From: Pyricularia pennisetigena
Lineage: Eukaryota; Ascomycota; Sordariomycetes; Magnaporthales; Pyriculariaceae
Reading direction: 5' to 3'
Length of the DNA: 64,000 nt
NCBI RefSeq assembly: GCF_004337985.1
Contig: NC_043742.1
Span: 248,001-312,000 of the forward strand
The first letter of the stretch is position 1, and the number at the start of each line of letters is the position of its first letter. Positions 32,420 through 44,277 of the stretch are shown one piece after another. The notes beneath the pieces were generated by a model, which ran no database searches, was not told where the DNA came from, and worked only from the letters and a program-made list of their open reading frames with translations. The position numbers and the translations under genes are program-made.

Positions 32420-33800
32420 GGGCATATTTCAAAAATAGCGGAATGATGCATGCAAATTTGATTCTGTGATAGTTTGACGTGCCTGGATTAGGCTGCCACC
32501 CGGCTAATAGCGCGACTTGGGCTCAAGAGTATCACATCCTAATAGACTGTTGGATTCTTTTGGCGTTTGCTTGTTTTTCTTTGTCTCTTGCCTTTGATTT
32601 GTCTTTGTTGGTATCTTTGATCTTTTCTAACTTGAGCTTTTCTAGCCTATTATAATTTATCGCATTTTTTGTCAAAAGCAAATGAGTTTTAAAAACAAAT
32701 TTTTTAACCGCATTGAGAATATCAGGCAACCTGCGTTGGGTTTCACTTGCTGTATCTGATGAAAGCGCCGTGAATGAAAGAGACAAAGAGACTCGCATCC
32801 CTGATTCACTGGCTTCTCTTCGTCAACTGCCTCCCACGCCCACAGATTATATGAACCCTCCGTGGCAAACATTGTATTTGCTATTTGCCAATTCCTTTGT
32901 CTTTCTGTTTGCAGCAAGGGGGCACAGATATTAGGTTCCATGCAGCTGCCCTCGCGTCGGTGACATCGCGGCTTTTGACCGCTTGCGCCAAGTGCTTGGG
33001 TCGTTCCACAGATTTGGTCACTTGAGCCGTGGAATGTTGGATAAAAATTGGAGATGGCGGCTCCCGACGCGCCTCCCATTTTGCCAAGAGACGAAAAAAA
33101 AAAGACCGAATCATCCCCCATGGAGAAAATGGATCTCTTGCTCAATCGCTTGGCCCAATCCTTGTCTCGAACAAGCGTCTGTGCTTCGGCCTGTCCAGTA
33201 GCAACACCCGAAGCTTGCTGAGCTGAGGTGCGACCAGCTGAGCAACGGTGCCAACCGAGTCCAGTTCCCCGCATTTGAACGGGGTCCCCCATATTGGCTG
33301 ATGCGGAGAAGAGGGAGATGGTGTGGATGAGGAATCCGGTAAGAATGACCCGCCAAAATACCCCGTTGATGGGCTCTTTTTTCTTTCTTTTCTCATTGCT
33401 GTACCTCCTCAGACACTACGTAATCGTGAACGGTGTGACGTCGAGGTAGTAGGTCCCATCCTCAAATGCCCAATCTATCGAAACCGCCCCCGCATGCGGA
33501 GACCCCGGGATCTGACGGGTAAAAGGCCTACGCGAATCGCTTTGGTTTCCAGGTGCACAAACAATAAGACAAAAAAAAAAAAAAAAAAAACCATGACCAT
33601 CAGCCCTTCTTTCCGTCTTTTTTTGTTTTTTTTTTTTTGCTGATCTGTTCCCGTCGGACTTGTCCCTGATCTTCTGACCGTTGTCGCCCGCCCGTCGTCC
33701 CTGAGAAGTCGTCCGATCTTGAGCTGGAATCTGATTTCTTTCTCTTCCATCTCCCTGACTTTCCTGTCCAAATTCCTGACACTGCCAAAAAAACCCAAAT
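32420..33800. other. Intergenic, no gene recognised
   Basis: A Lys-rich minus-strand frame (32532-32798) and overlapping short frames have no recognisable domain. The last 150 bases are pyrimidine-rich and form the leader of the MFS gene. Confidence 0.45.
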
Positions 33801-35773
33801 ATGACGACCGACTTGCCGCCAAAAGGCGATGAGAGTGTGGCTGGTGCCACGCGGCAGCCCGACAAAATCGCCGACCATGACCTGTTGGGTGGTGGGGGAG
33901 ACAGCGACAGCAAGCCTGGGGTTGAGCACCATTCTGGAGATGCCGCCTCGGCACTTGCGTTGACGCCCGAGGAGCTCGAGATGGAAAAGAAACTCAAGAG
34001 GAAAATTGACACGCTCATCATGCCAATGGTGGTGCTGGTTTATCTCATGAACTATATTGATCGGTACGTTTTGTGTGTGTGTGTGTCTCTTGTCTTTGTT
34101 CTTCCAGTTGACTGACCCCAAAAAAAACTTGTCGCCCACAGCAACAATTATGCCGCAGCCAGGCTTCAAGGTCTCGAGAGGGACCTCAACCTCAGCGACT
34201 CCCAGTATCAGCTCGGTCTTTCCATTCTCTTTGTCGGCTACATCCTTGCCCAGGTGCCGTCCAACATGCTGCTCAACTACATGGGTCGCCCGTCCCTCTA
34301 CCTGGGTCTCTTCACCATCCTTTGGGGATCCGTGTCTGCCCTGACCTCGCTGGTCAAGAATTTCGGTCAGATCGTGGCCTGCAGGTTCATCCTCGGCATG
34401 GTCGAGGCCCCCTTCTTCCCGGGCGTCCTGTTCTACCTGTCGAAGTGGTACACCAAGTCGGAGCTCAACTTGCGCATGTCCATCTTTTACTCGGGGTCCT
34501 TGATTTCTGGTGCATTCGGCAACCTGATTGCAGGAGGAATCCTGAATGGTCTAGGGAACGCGCATGGCCTGTCGCCTTGGCAGTGGCTGTATATTATTGA
34601 AGGTGAGTCCGCGGGCCCTCGATGGTGGTAGCGTCTCACAATTGAACGCTCCAAAATCCCGTGCACGCGTCGACTAAAGCATCAAAAACCCTACCTACTC
34701 CAGGCGTCATTACCGTTGCAGTCGGCACCCTCCTCATCTTTGTCCTCCCCGACTTCCCCGACACGTGGAAGAGCCTGTCGCCGGAGCTGAAGCAGATTGC
34801 GAACCGCCGCCTGGCCATCGAGGCGGCCCAGGCTGACGTGGACGAGGCCGGCGGCATGAGCCAGCTCAAGGGCTTCAAGCTGGCCATGACGGACCCTTGC
34901 ACCTACGTGCTCGCGCTCTCGTACATGTGCGTGACGGGCACGGCCGGCTTCCAGAACTTCTTCCCCACCCTGACGAGCACCTTTGTGGCCGGTAACGACC
35001 GGGTCAAGGCCCTGCTGCTCTGCGCGCCGCCGTACCTGTTTATTACCGTCGGTTCGCTGGTGCACTCTGTGTATTCGGACAGGGTCGGGAACCGGTTCTG
35101 GTTCTACATGTATCCGATTCCGTAAGTTTTTTTTTTTTTTTCTTTCTTTTTCTTTTTTTCTTTTTCTTTTTTTTTCTTTTTTTCTTTTTCTTTTATTCTT
35201 TTTTTTTTTTCCCCTCTGAATTTAGGACTCTTAGTTGCCTGCCTCAGTTTACCCTCAAACTTCATCACTTACTTGCTAACTAAAGACGCAAAACCCAGGG
35301 TCACCATCGTCGGCTTTCTCATCTTCATGTTTGTCGACGACTCCAACTTTGGCGCAAAGTACTTCTCCCTCTTCCTCATGGTGGTCGTCTTCAACATGAA
35401 CGGCACGACGTACGCCTGGATCGCAAACGCCATCCCCCGCCCCCCGGCCAAGCGCGCGGCCGCCTTCGCCTTCATCAACAGCATTGGCAACTCGGCCAGC
35501 ATCTGGACGCCCTTCACCTACCGCCAGCAGGACTTCCCCTCGTACAAGCTGGCCATGGGCATCAACATTGGCCTGCAGGCGGTGGCGGCCGTGTGCGGCC
35601 TGCTGATGTGGTACATCCTGACGAGCCGGAACAGGCAGCTGGAGAGGATGGAGAACGAGGACGCCGAGCTCAGCGCCAAGGACCTGGCCGTGTTGCAGAA
35701 GACGGCCGATCTGGCCGGCGTCGATGTCGCCACCGCGAGGAGGCAGCAGAAGGGGTACAGGTACATGATTTGA
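33801..35773 (+). CDS. MFS transporter, anion:cation symporter (ACS/Dal5-like) family
   Basis: Four exons: 33801-34063, 34142-34602, 34704-35121, 35299-35773, all with GT-AG introns and phases that join cleanly to 538 residues. A polar N-tail of about 70 residues precedes the first helix. ACS landmarks follow: VYLMNYIDRNNYAAARL, SILFVGYILAQVPSNMLL, CRFILGMVEAPFFPGVLFYLSKWY, then six further helices and a charged C-tail. The family imports organic anions such as allantoate, nicotinate, biotin or thiamine precursors; the substrate here is unknown. Intron 3 (35122-35298) holds a 90-base pyrimidine stretch. It converges with the oxidase gene at 36154, 380 bp apart. Confidence 0.92.
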
Positions 35774-36153
35774 AACATATACCGCTTTTGATGTGCTTTA
35801 TGAAAGGCTAGCCGCGCAATTTAACTTGGAATTATACGTCGTCTCAATGCTGTCATGTTTTTTTTATTTTTTTATTTTTTCTTTTTTTTTTTTATTTTTT
35901 GTGCAAGGTTCCCTGATGCTGTCATGGTAGGCTGTGTTTGGACCGTTGTATCAAACTGTCTACCATTTCAGTCACTGTGTTATCGCTCAAACTAGAAAAA
36001 TAGATTTTGAACACTAGAACGCACTTGATACCGAACATATGACTGCTAATACGTCTGTTTCGCTGTTCTGGGCTGAACCCAACTAGCCTTAGCCCTAAAA
36101 GGTGACTGGTTCACCCTTCGACATACTTGCTTATTTAGCACTTGCGCGACCAC
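35774..36153. other. Convergent intergenic region
   Basis: T-rich 3' regions of the MFS and leftward oxidase genes; nothing else seen. Confidence 0.6.
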
Positions 36154-38888
36154 CTATCCAAAGACACCATCGTTCTTGGGCTCAAATTCAATGTGGGGCC
36201 GTCTCGCCACCCACTCAGGGAACTCTGCTGGATCATCCGGTGAGATCCCCTCTAGTATCGGCGCCGACATGCCCAGCTAGTCGCAAAGAAACAACCGTCA
36301 GTCGTCTGTTCACTGTACCGAACTGGGATCAAGTAGCACAGACACAACAAAACTAAGAAAAGGGGGAAAAAAAAGAATAGAGAGATGACTCACAGCAAAA
36401 TACCTCAGCTTGACGGCATGGATCATGGTCGCAGCCTTGGCCGTGACCTTGAACCGCAGCACGCTCCAGCCCAGCGGCGGCAGCTCGTGCACCGTGACCA
36501 GGGCCGGGTTCTCCAGGTTGATCAGACCTTGTCCGGGCCCTCCGGCGGCGGCAGCGGCAACGGCCTCCTCGACGGTGGCATAAGGAAACCCGCCGCCCGA
36601 GCCCCGACCCAGCAGCCACGCGGGGACACCGTGCTTGTAGAGCGGTATCGAGTCGTTGAGCTGGTTTTCGATGACGAGGTCGACCACGCTGCCCAGGGGA
36701 ATCCCGGCGATGACCGGTTTGCCCAGCCGCCGCTCGCCCCCCGGCGAGGTGGCGTCGTCGTGCTGGTCCTGGAAGAGCAGCGGCGTCATGGCGGAGCGGA
36801 AGAGCTGCCACGGCTGCTCGTTGAGGAAGTACTCGGGAACGTGCTTCTCCGTCAGCGAGGGCCGCTGTCCAGCCGAGAGCCGGACCGTCATGTCCGCCGC
36901 CGCCGCTGCAGTTTGCGTACGGGCTGAGGACTTGCCACGTCGCGAGCTGGGCGGGGGTGACGGCGGGAAGGGGGCGAGGACTTCGCCGCCGGCCACCGCG
37001 CAGCCGTGGCGGGTGGTGCCGTCGGCCAGCACGCACACGCCCTCCGGCCGGGCGGGTTGCGGGAGCTTCATGGGCTGGCCGTAGATGGGGCGGTGGGAGC
37101 TGGCGCCCGGGTAGCGGAGCACGGCGTAGCCCTGCAGGTTCTGCAGGTTGCTGGTGGACGAGATGCGGATGGCGTAGTCGCCGTCTGCGGGGTCGGGGCT
37201 GTGGAGCTTGACGAGCACCGTGACCCTCGACGCGCTGGGGATGTGCACCACCTCGGCCTCGCGCGGGTGGACGAAGCCGCCGTTGTTGGCGACGATGGTC
37301 ATGTTGTGGCCGTCGATCGAGGCCACGACGCCGTGCTCGAAGCCGATGTTGATGAGGTTGAGCATCACGTATGCCTGTCCTTCGGTCTCGATGACCTGTG
37401 TGTGTTGGGATATTTGCCGTCTCAGTTTTGCGTGTCCTGGCGTTGTTACCATACAAGATGGATGCGCGGGAATGGGGGGTCTTTCATACCTCATAGTCGC
37501 CCGTGCTGGGGCTACAAGTCTCCTGAGGCAGCCCCTGTGGTTGGATGCAACCCTTTTCATCCAAAGCTTGGCCGTTCAGGACTCCAAAGCCAGGTTGACG
37601 GCAATGCACACGACCCTTGCCTAATTGATTGGAAGAGCACAATTAGTCAAAGATTAGTCCTTTGTGTTGCTTTCTCTCTCTCTTTTCTGCCGGCCAACAA
37701 AGGAGGAAAAAAAAAAAAGTAACCCACTCACCATTGACAAGAATGGAATCATAACAATAAAACTCGGAGCCCTCGGCCTTCATCCGCAGCAGCTTCCACC
37801 CAGTGTCCCGATGCTGGTGGTTCTTGATTGCCAGATGGCGGACATGTTTCTCGGCCTCCATGATCTTGTGCAGCTCCATCTTGTCCTCGGTGATGAGGTG
37901 GTACGGGCGAGGTCTCCAAGGGGCCGGTGCCACATAAACCATGCCGTAGAGGCCCTGTCGTTGGGTTTTTTGGTCATTGAGGTGTCTACTCAAAGGGAAA
38001 AATGGACCGAAGCGATCGTCAATGGCCCAAGGGCAAAACAAAACATACATCGGCAGATGCCGCCGTGGTGTGCTCGGCGTACCAGTTGAGGCCCCAGGAT
38101 CCAGTCGTGTCAATCAGGTGCGTAAAGTTTCCGCGAGGGAGGATCGGATACTGGAATAGCATAAGGAAAAGTTAGTATTGGCAAGTCGACACCATCACCG
38201 ACGTCTTCTGTATTGGATGCGGTCCACTTAGTTGGTATTCATACCTGCGAGATTCCAGCAGTGCCATCATTCCAGTCGCCGGTGCTGCATTTTTTTGTTT
38301 GAGATTATTGAGAGTGTAAGCAGATGAACAAACTTATTTACGGTCGGTGAATGGCCACCTTTTCCGAAACCAATCCAAAAAAAGAAAAAGAAATGCTTAC
38401 CTATGATATCCAATCCCAGACCAGTGGATCGTCGACTGTGAATAGACGTCGCTCTTCACCGTCAACTCGACCATGTCGCCCTCGTCGGCATACAAGGTAG
38501 GACACGGTGACTGTCCGTTGCACGTATACATGACCCGCCACCGGCCTCCGTCTGTCACGGGGATGAGCTAGCCGTAGAGATTTGAAGGGGGAAAAGTCTG
38601 ATTTGAAAAGAAAGGCAGAAGCAACATACCGGGATTCATCCATCTGACTCCAGTCAGCAGATGGTACTTTCTCACTAGCTTGACCAAGTTTTGCTGTGAA
38701 GTTGACTTCCAGAAGCCATTGAGGTCAAGGTGGTCGCTACCATCGTATCTATTCCACAGCCCAATGGGTATGGTGACGGCGCCAAGGGCTAATGCTGAGA
38801 GGCAAACAGACCGCAGCTTTGCGGGCCAAGTTCCTGTTACAGGCCTGCTGGGGGCACTTGCCCCTGGAGACAGCACTTTGATGGTCAT
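36154..38888 (-). CDS. Multicopper-oxidase-fold protein lacking most copper ligands (pseudoenzyme)
   Basis: Eight exons, read 38888 to 36154: 38888-38630, 38551-38401, 38284-38245, 38150-38049, 37954-37732, 37620-37490, 37395-36394, 36276-36154. They join without a stop to 676 residues. An N-terminal hydrophobic segment (LRSVCLSALALGAVTIPIGLW) suggests a signal anchor. Three cupredoxin domains align along their length with the neighbour at 40105, but the copper motifs are changed: HWSG (129-132) for HWHG; WYAEH (A175, H177) for YHGH; IPLYKH (552-557) for HPFHKH; HAVKLRY (628-634) for HCHMIHH. Only H129, H177, H557 and H628 remain of 11 ligands; all three type 1 ligands (His, Cys, His) are gone. 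The intact structure argues against simple decay. The intron 1 acceptor was chosen to restore the WMNP-DGGRW alignment. Confidence 0.85.
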
Positions 38889-40104
38889 TTCTGTTTGCTT
38901 TTAGTGAATATATGGAAGAATATAGCTCGCCAAGAAGGGAGGATATTCAAAATCGGCGACATGCCACAAGGTAACCTGGAGAGAAGGACGAAAAACATGG
39001 AGGGATAGGATGAGATAGACGGAAAGGACCCTTATCATATTGAACTCGGCCCCTCCAATTTTTGCACGTAGTGACTATCTACAGCGGATACCATGGCCCT
39101 TGCTGAATACTAGTCAAACCTCTCTCCGACCTGCCACGAATCTTCTCGCAGGGTAGAATGGTGTTGGAAAGCGGGGTGAGAAGGTGACCTAGCCGTCGTA
39201 GCGAAAAAACAAGGTGAAGATCGCAATTCAACCAAGATTCCTTTTTCCGGGCATGACAAAACTGTTGCATGATTCAGATCATGATTCTGTTTCAAGGCAG
39301 GAAATGCCGAGCCACACAACCTCACAGAGTAGATCTGGTCTTGCGATGACATTAGTGCAGGATAGGCAAACTTCGGAGCAGCGTGTTGTCAACAGGGGTG
39401 GCCGTGTGTGTGCGAATCCTCACCGTCCAAAGGGCATCGGTCTGAGGCCTGCGTCGAAGGCAAGCATGAACAACAAAAATGGCGCCAGGAGTGAGCTCCA
39501 CGCAGGCCACGCACACGGCAACACCCATGCCCTGGTGTCCTAGACTTAGTCACGAGCACGACTACACCAAGGCGTTGGACAGGTGATACCTCTCAACGCT
39601 CTTTTGGTCAGGTCAACAGCTCTGGCTTAAACGATACCGATCAGCGCCTGGAGCGCGCAGGCTACCGCACACTCAGGCCCAGTACCCCTTGAATCAGCGG
39701 TCCGGTTAAGCTTTCTGCCAAGGATGCCCACAATTTCTCGTTTTGTCCAACTTAGACAGCAGCGTGGGATCGGAATCACAGTTTTCCAGCAGGGTTCAAC
39801 GCTCATACTCTATAGGTTGATTTGTCAAGGCACGGACGGGCTAACGCAGGTGTGGCACCAGCGAGGGGGAATCTTCAGGTAACTTTTAGTCTCTAGGCTT
39901 TTCCATCCCCTCCTATACAAGATTGAGACGGCACCACATGTTCCGGTGATTTGGTTCCCCCTCTCAGTCGTGTTATTTTTACTTTTTTACTTTTTTTTTA
40001 CTTTCTTTCCATCTCGTTTTTTTTTTCTGTTACTTTAGCCCCGAACAGCTTCCACTGCTGCGTTACGACTTGCTCCGGCGACAACAGCCCACGCAACGTA
40101 TCCA
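38889..40104. promoter_or_regulatory. Shared 1.2-kb divergent promoter region of the two oxidase genes
   Basis: Lies between the two divergent ATGs (38888 on minus, 40105 on plus). No coding frame, TATA box at a convincing distance or repeated operator-like motif could be assigned. Divergent layout makes co-regulation plausible but unproven. Confidence 0.5.
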
Positions 40105-42043
40105 ATGTATCCAACGTATGCAATATTTCTCCTGTCTGGCTTCTGTCTCGCAGCCCAGACGAGAAGATACAACTTCACCGTCACCAACCAATGGTCTGCA
40201 GGTGATGGCCATGGAAGACCAGTGTTTGCCATCAATGGTCAGACCCCTGGTCCGTTGATAGAGGCGGACGAGGGAGATGAGATTGAGGTTTTCCTGGAGA
40301 ACCAGCTGGGATTCGAGACGACGATGCACTGGCAAGTTCTGGATCCCAAGGCAGATTTTCTTTTTTTTTTTTTTTTTTTTTGCCCCTCTAGCTAACACGA
40401 AAGGTCCAAAAAGGCACGGCATCTACCAAATTGACAAGCCGTGGAACGATGGGGTGCCGGGAGTTACTCAGTACTCGATCCAACCAAGAGACAATTACAC
40501 GTACAGCTTCACGGTCCAGCAGCAATACGGCAGCTACTTTTATCATGGTCACTTTGGCCCCGCGTTTGCCGACGGCATGAGGGGTCCCATCTGGATCAGG
40601 CCGGCGGCGTGGAGGCCACGTCCGTACGAGCTCATATCGTCTTCACCGGACGACGTGGCCGCCATGAAAAGGGCCGAAGCCAGTCCTCGGCACGTCGTCA
40701 TCAGCGATTGGAATGCCGAGCCCATGGATATCTTGCTGATCATGTACCGCGACACGGGCATCGTGCCCTGGTGCAGCAACTCGATCGTGCTCAACAACAA
40801 GGGCAGGACGTTCTGCCACTCGGCCGAGGAGATAGAAGCCGCTGGAGGTCCTGGCCGCAACTCCCTGGGCTGCCTGGTGCAGGACGGCCAGGCGCTGTAC
40901 TCCAATCCCCCCACCTGCGAGGAGACCTTTGCCGAGCTCGAGGTCTTTGAGGCCCAGCCCGGCGAGTCGTGGATGTGGATCAACTTTATCCACTCCGGGG
41001 CGCACCACGAGCTGCAGATAAGCATCGACGAGCACGAGTTCTACGTCGTCGCAGCCGACGGCGAGTTTGTGCACCCCCAAAAGGTCCACGCCGCCAACTG
41101 CAACCTCGGCGAGCGCGTTTCCATCCTGGTCCGCCTCGATCAGGCGCCAGGCGATTACGCCGTCAGGATCACGTCGTTGCGCAGAGAACAGACGATTCAG
41201 GGCATCGGACTTCTCCGGTACGCGGTCCGATCTGACGAAGCGGGGCCAGGCTCAGCGCGGATCGGTAGTGTGCCTAAAACAAAACCATGGGTCCATCTGA
41301 ATGGCACCTTCATCTCGTCTTCGTCCGTAGCAATGGACGAGTCAATCTTGGCCCCCTACCCCGCCCGTCCACCCCCTCCAAGGTCGGACCACACCCTTCG
41401 CTTCTTCATCAACATGACCGGCCCCGGGACCTGGGCGCTCAACGTGGGACCGCACCAGGCCTTTCGTCAGCAGCTGCCCCCTCTGCTGTGGGAGGCTGGC
41501 TCCCGTGGCGACACCACCTACGGTGGCGGCGGCGACCCTGGGGGTCTGCTGCCAAACGGAACCGTCGTCGACATAATCTTTGAGAATGGTGCCGACGTCG
41601 CCAGCCAGCACCCTTTCCACAAGCACAACAACAAAGCCTGGATCATCGGCACCGGCACCGGTGGGTTCCCCTGGCGCAGCGTGGACGAGGCGCTCGAGAA
41701 GGGCGGCATGGCGCAGCACTTCAATCTCGTCGATCCGCCCATCCGCGACGGCTGCAGGCTTGGCAACAGCCCCGGGGACTGGACCGTGATCCGATACGAG
41801 ATTTCGTTTCCTGCCGCCAGCATGCTGCATTGCCACATGATTCACCACTTTGCTGTAAGTTGCGCTCCCTGAATAGGGCCGCCTTGATTTTGTCTTGCTG
41901 ACTCAAGCATTTGAAATCCAAAGGCTGGCCAACAAGTCGTGTTGCTCGAAGGCGTCGACGCAATGCCCAAGATCCCTGATCACGTCAAAAAGACGGTCCA
42001 TTCGGACTTTCAGCCGGTCCTTCGCTATGGACCCCTGGACTAG
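40105..42043 (+). CDS. Secreted multicopper oxidase (laccase/ascorbate-oxidase-like) with complete copper sites
   Basis: Three exons, 40105-40331, 40414-41854 and 41924-42043, 595 residues. A signal peptide ends about residue 17 (LSGFCLAAQ). All four copper motifs are present: HWHG (H75, H77), YHGH (H120, H122), HPFHKH (H475, H478, H480) and HCHMIHH (H548, C549, H550, H554), so type 1 and trinuclear sites should form. The enzyme should couple one-electron oxidation of a phenolic or similar substrate to reduction of O2 to water. There is no C-terminal membrane anchor, unlike Fet3 ferroxidases. Intron 1 is a GC-AG intron (TG^GCAAGT...AAAAG^G) that splits the HWHG motif and contains a T run. The last intron follows His-His-Phe-Ala, the same place as in the divergent paralogue. 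The substrate is unknown. Confidence 0.93.
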
Positions 42044-43900
42044 ACGACAAGGATGACCGTTGATTTTAACTTGTCATCGCAACTTGTTTGTATCCGAATT
42101 CTACTCTAGTAGTGTAAATCGGAGATCTCACCGAGTATGAAACGGGATGCCAAGAAGTTTTGTATATAAAAGCGCTCGGTGAGAGTTTATCCCATTAGCC
42201 CCAGCTCAGACGGTAATTTCTCCGATCGCTCAGTCTCTCCTCGTTATCACTACTCCATGTCAAATTCCATTGGTCGCCATGCTTTTCCGACTAGCTTAGG
42301 AGTTACTTTTAGCCGACTTTGCGATGAACCCCGCGCGCGGCGCACGCGGCACAAAGGTTGTTTTAGACTTGACTGATGACCAAGCTTGTGTGCAAGGGAA
42401 TTTCGCTTCTTGGTTGCAACGTTGCAAGTGCTCTTTTTGCACATGCCAAGTCTATCTCATTATCCTTTATTACGAGGTGCCAAGCGAGGATGCCCACCTT
42501 TCCCCAGATCTCGTCTCAAGTTTCATTTTGTATGTGTAGAATGCTCCTCATGGTGCTTTGATGGCTGGCTTGTTGCGAAAGAGCTTTGATATCAAGGCAC
42601 GGCCCTTCTCATCCAAGTTCTTTTCTTCTTCCACGGGCTTGGCTTGGCGATATAATTAAGCTTCCCGGAAACATGTATCCTGCTGAGATTTGTCAAGAGA
42701 TATTCACAGAGTACTTATTGAGGAGGGCTTATCAAACGCCTAGTCATCCTCCCGGGGTGTTCTATGTTAGTTAGTGTCTGTGGCCCCTCTGATCGGCTTC
42801 TCACAATCTCGCTTCTCAGTTTGTCCTTATCGGCCATTTGACTATTTCATTCCAAATTCATGCATGCCTTAGTTGTCTCAAATTCTCTGAAAGAATTCCG
42901 AGCTACGGAGCTTGCATATGATAAACTCCATGCCCCTGACGCAGTGTCGTTGTTAATGCTTGGCATAATTCCCCAATCTGTTTCCTGCAAGACATTTTGC
43001 AGTGGCAAATACCTTCAACTGCAGAGTTTTGCCCTGACGTAATACGAAACATACTATCGACTACTACGGTGACAGGCAAAAAAAACCCACCCCTTGTCAC
43101 CGTGCATTTGTCGATGTAACTTTCACAACGCTAACTAATTTTGGTGTAATTCAGAAACTTCTGACCCACAGGTACTTCGTACTTTTTTCTACAGGTATCG
43201 TTATTTTTTCGATACGTACTTATAGATTCAACGATTCTAACACCTAAAATCACGGCCGCGATCGATCTTTTGGGTGTTTTTTTTTTGTCAGGTAATACAG
43301 CCGCAACGCGTTGTTCAGCCCTGCAAAAACAACTAACAAAATCGCTGTCAAAATTTTACGTTAATCGCCATTAGGTCCAAACATTTTACCGAACCCCAAC
43401 GAGCACGCGTTCTTATTTTTATATAACGCCGGGTTGGGGTTCCACACACCTGCAAAGTCGCCACCACTGTTCAGGGATGGTGATCTTTACCCTTATCACC
43501 TTAGTAATACTGCTTATAAAAGTCAAAGCATGTGGTATTACCTTTTAAAGAGATAAAATCTATAGTAGTGCTCCCTAGAGCTGCATCCTACAGCGAGCCT
43601 ATTAAGCATAATCGGACTGGAGCTCTGCGACAGGCCTTGTGAGAAAATGGGAAATATATTACTGATAATATTACGAAGTACCTGGCTAATGACTATTTCA
43701 GGCTTTGAAAAAAGAAAGACAACTTTGCAGGTACAGAGGGAAATCAAATTATCTTCAGGAAATTAAAGTTGAAGTGTAGGTTCCACTGAAAGTGGCCTTC
43801 ATCATTCAATACAAAAAAAAAAAAGTTTGCAAATTATTATGGTGGATTCCCAGGATAATAACCCATAGGCCTAGAATTGGCAAAATAATACGAACGAAGG
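42044..43900. other. Intergenic, right edge of the gene island
   Basis: Base composition becomes AT-rich from about 43.1 kb. No gene recognised; short frames only. Confidence 0.5.
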
Positions 43901-43904
43901 TTTA

Positions 43905-43970
43905 GGCCGGTACTAGAGAGACCAGTTGGGGATTCACCCCTCCTGATGACACCCGCCCTGAGGAATGGCC
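43905..43970 (+). repeat. Fragment related to the gypsy LTR
   Basis: GGCCGGTACTAGAGAGACC and CACCCCTCCTGATGACA match the start of the LTR at 45703 (GGCCGGTACCAGAAAGGCC, CACCCCTCCTAACGACA). It is probably a diverged LTR relic. Confidence 0.45.
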
Positions 43971-44277
43971 ACCGAAAGAACCCAGGATGGTGTAGGACAG
44001 CAGGTCACGTGACCCGCATGACCCCAAGACTGGGTATGCTGGATAGTGGGCAAGGATTGCATAGAACTCAGAGCAGGTGTTATTTACGCCGGACCACTGC
44101 ATTTGTGGTATTTACTACGTCATCTGTCCCACTTTTTTTCACGCTATTAAAACAGAATTCACCCGTAGTTTCAGCGATTCTCCCTGAAGCCCAAAACCCC
44201 ACAATTGAGCCACGTTCAATTATGCTTTTAAATCTACTGTGAATCTTGATTTCAATGCTTAAATGAAACTCCCTGCT

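Noticed and set aside
38552..38643. Apparent frameshift between oxidase exons 1 and 2
   Set aside because: Using the acceptor GTGACAG (exon 2 starting at 38551) instead of GCTAG restores frame and the expected Asp-Gly-Gly alignment.
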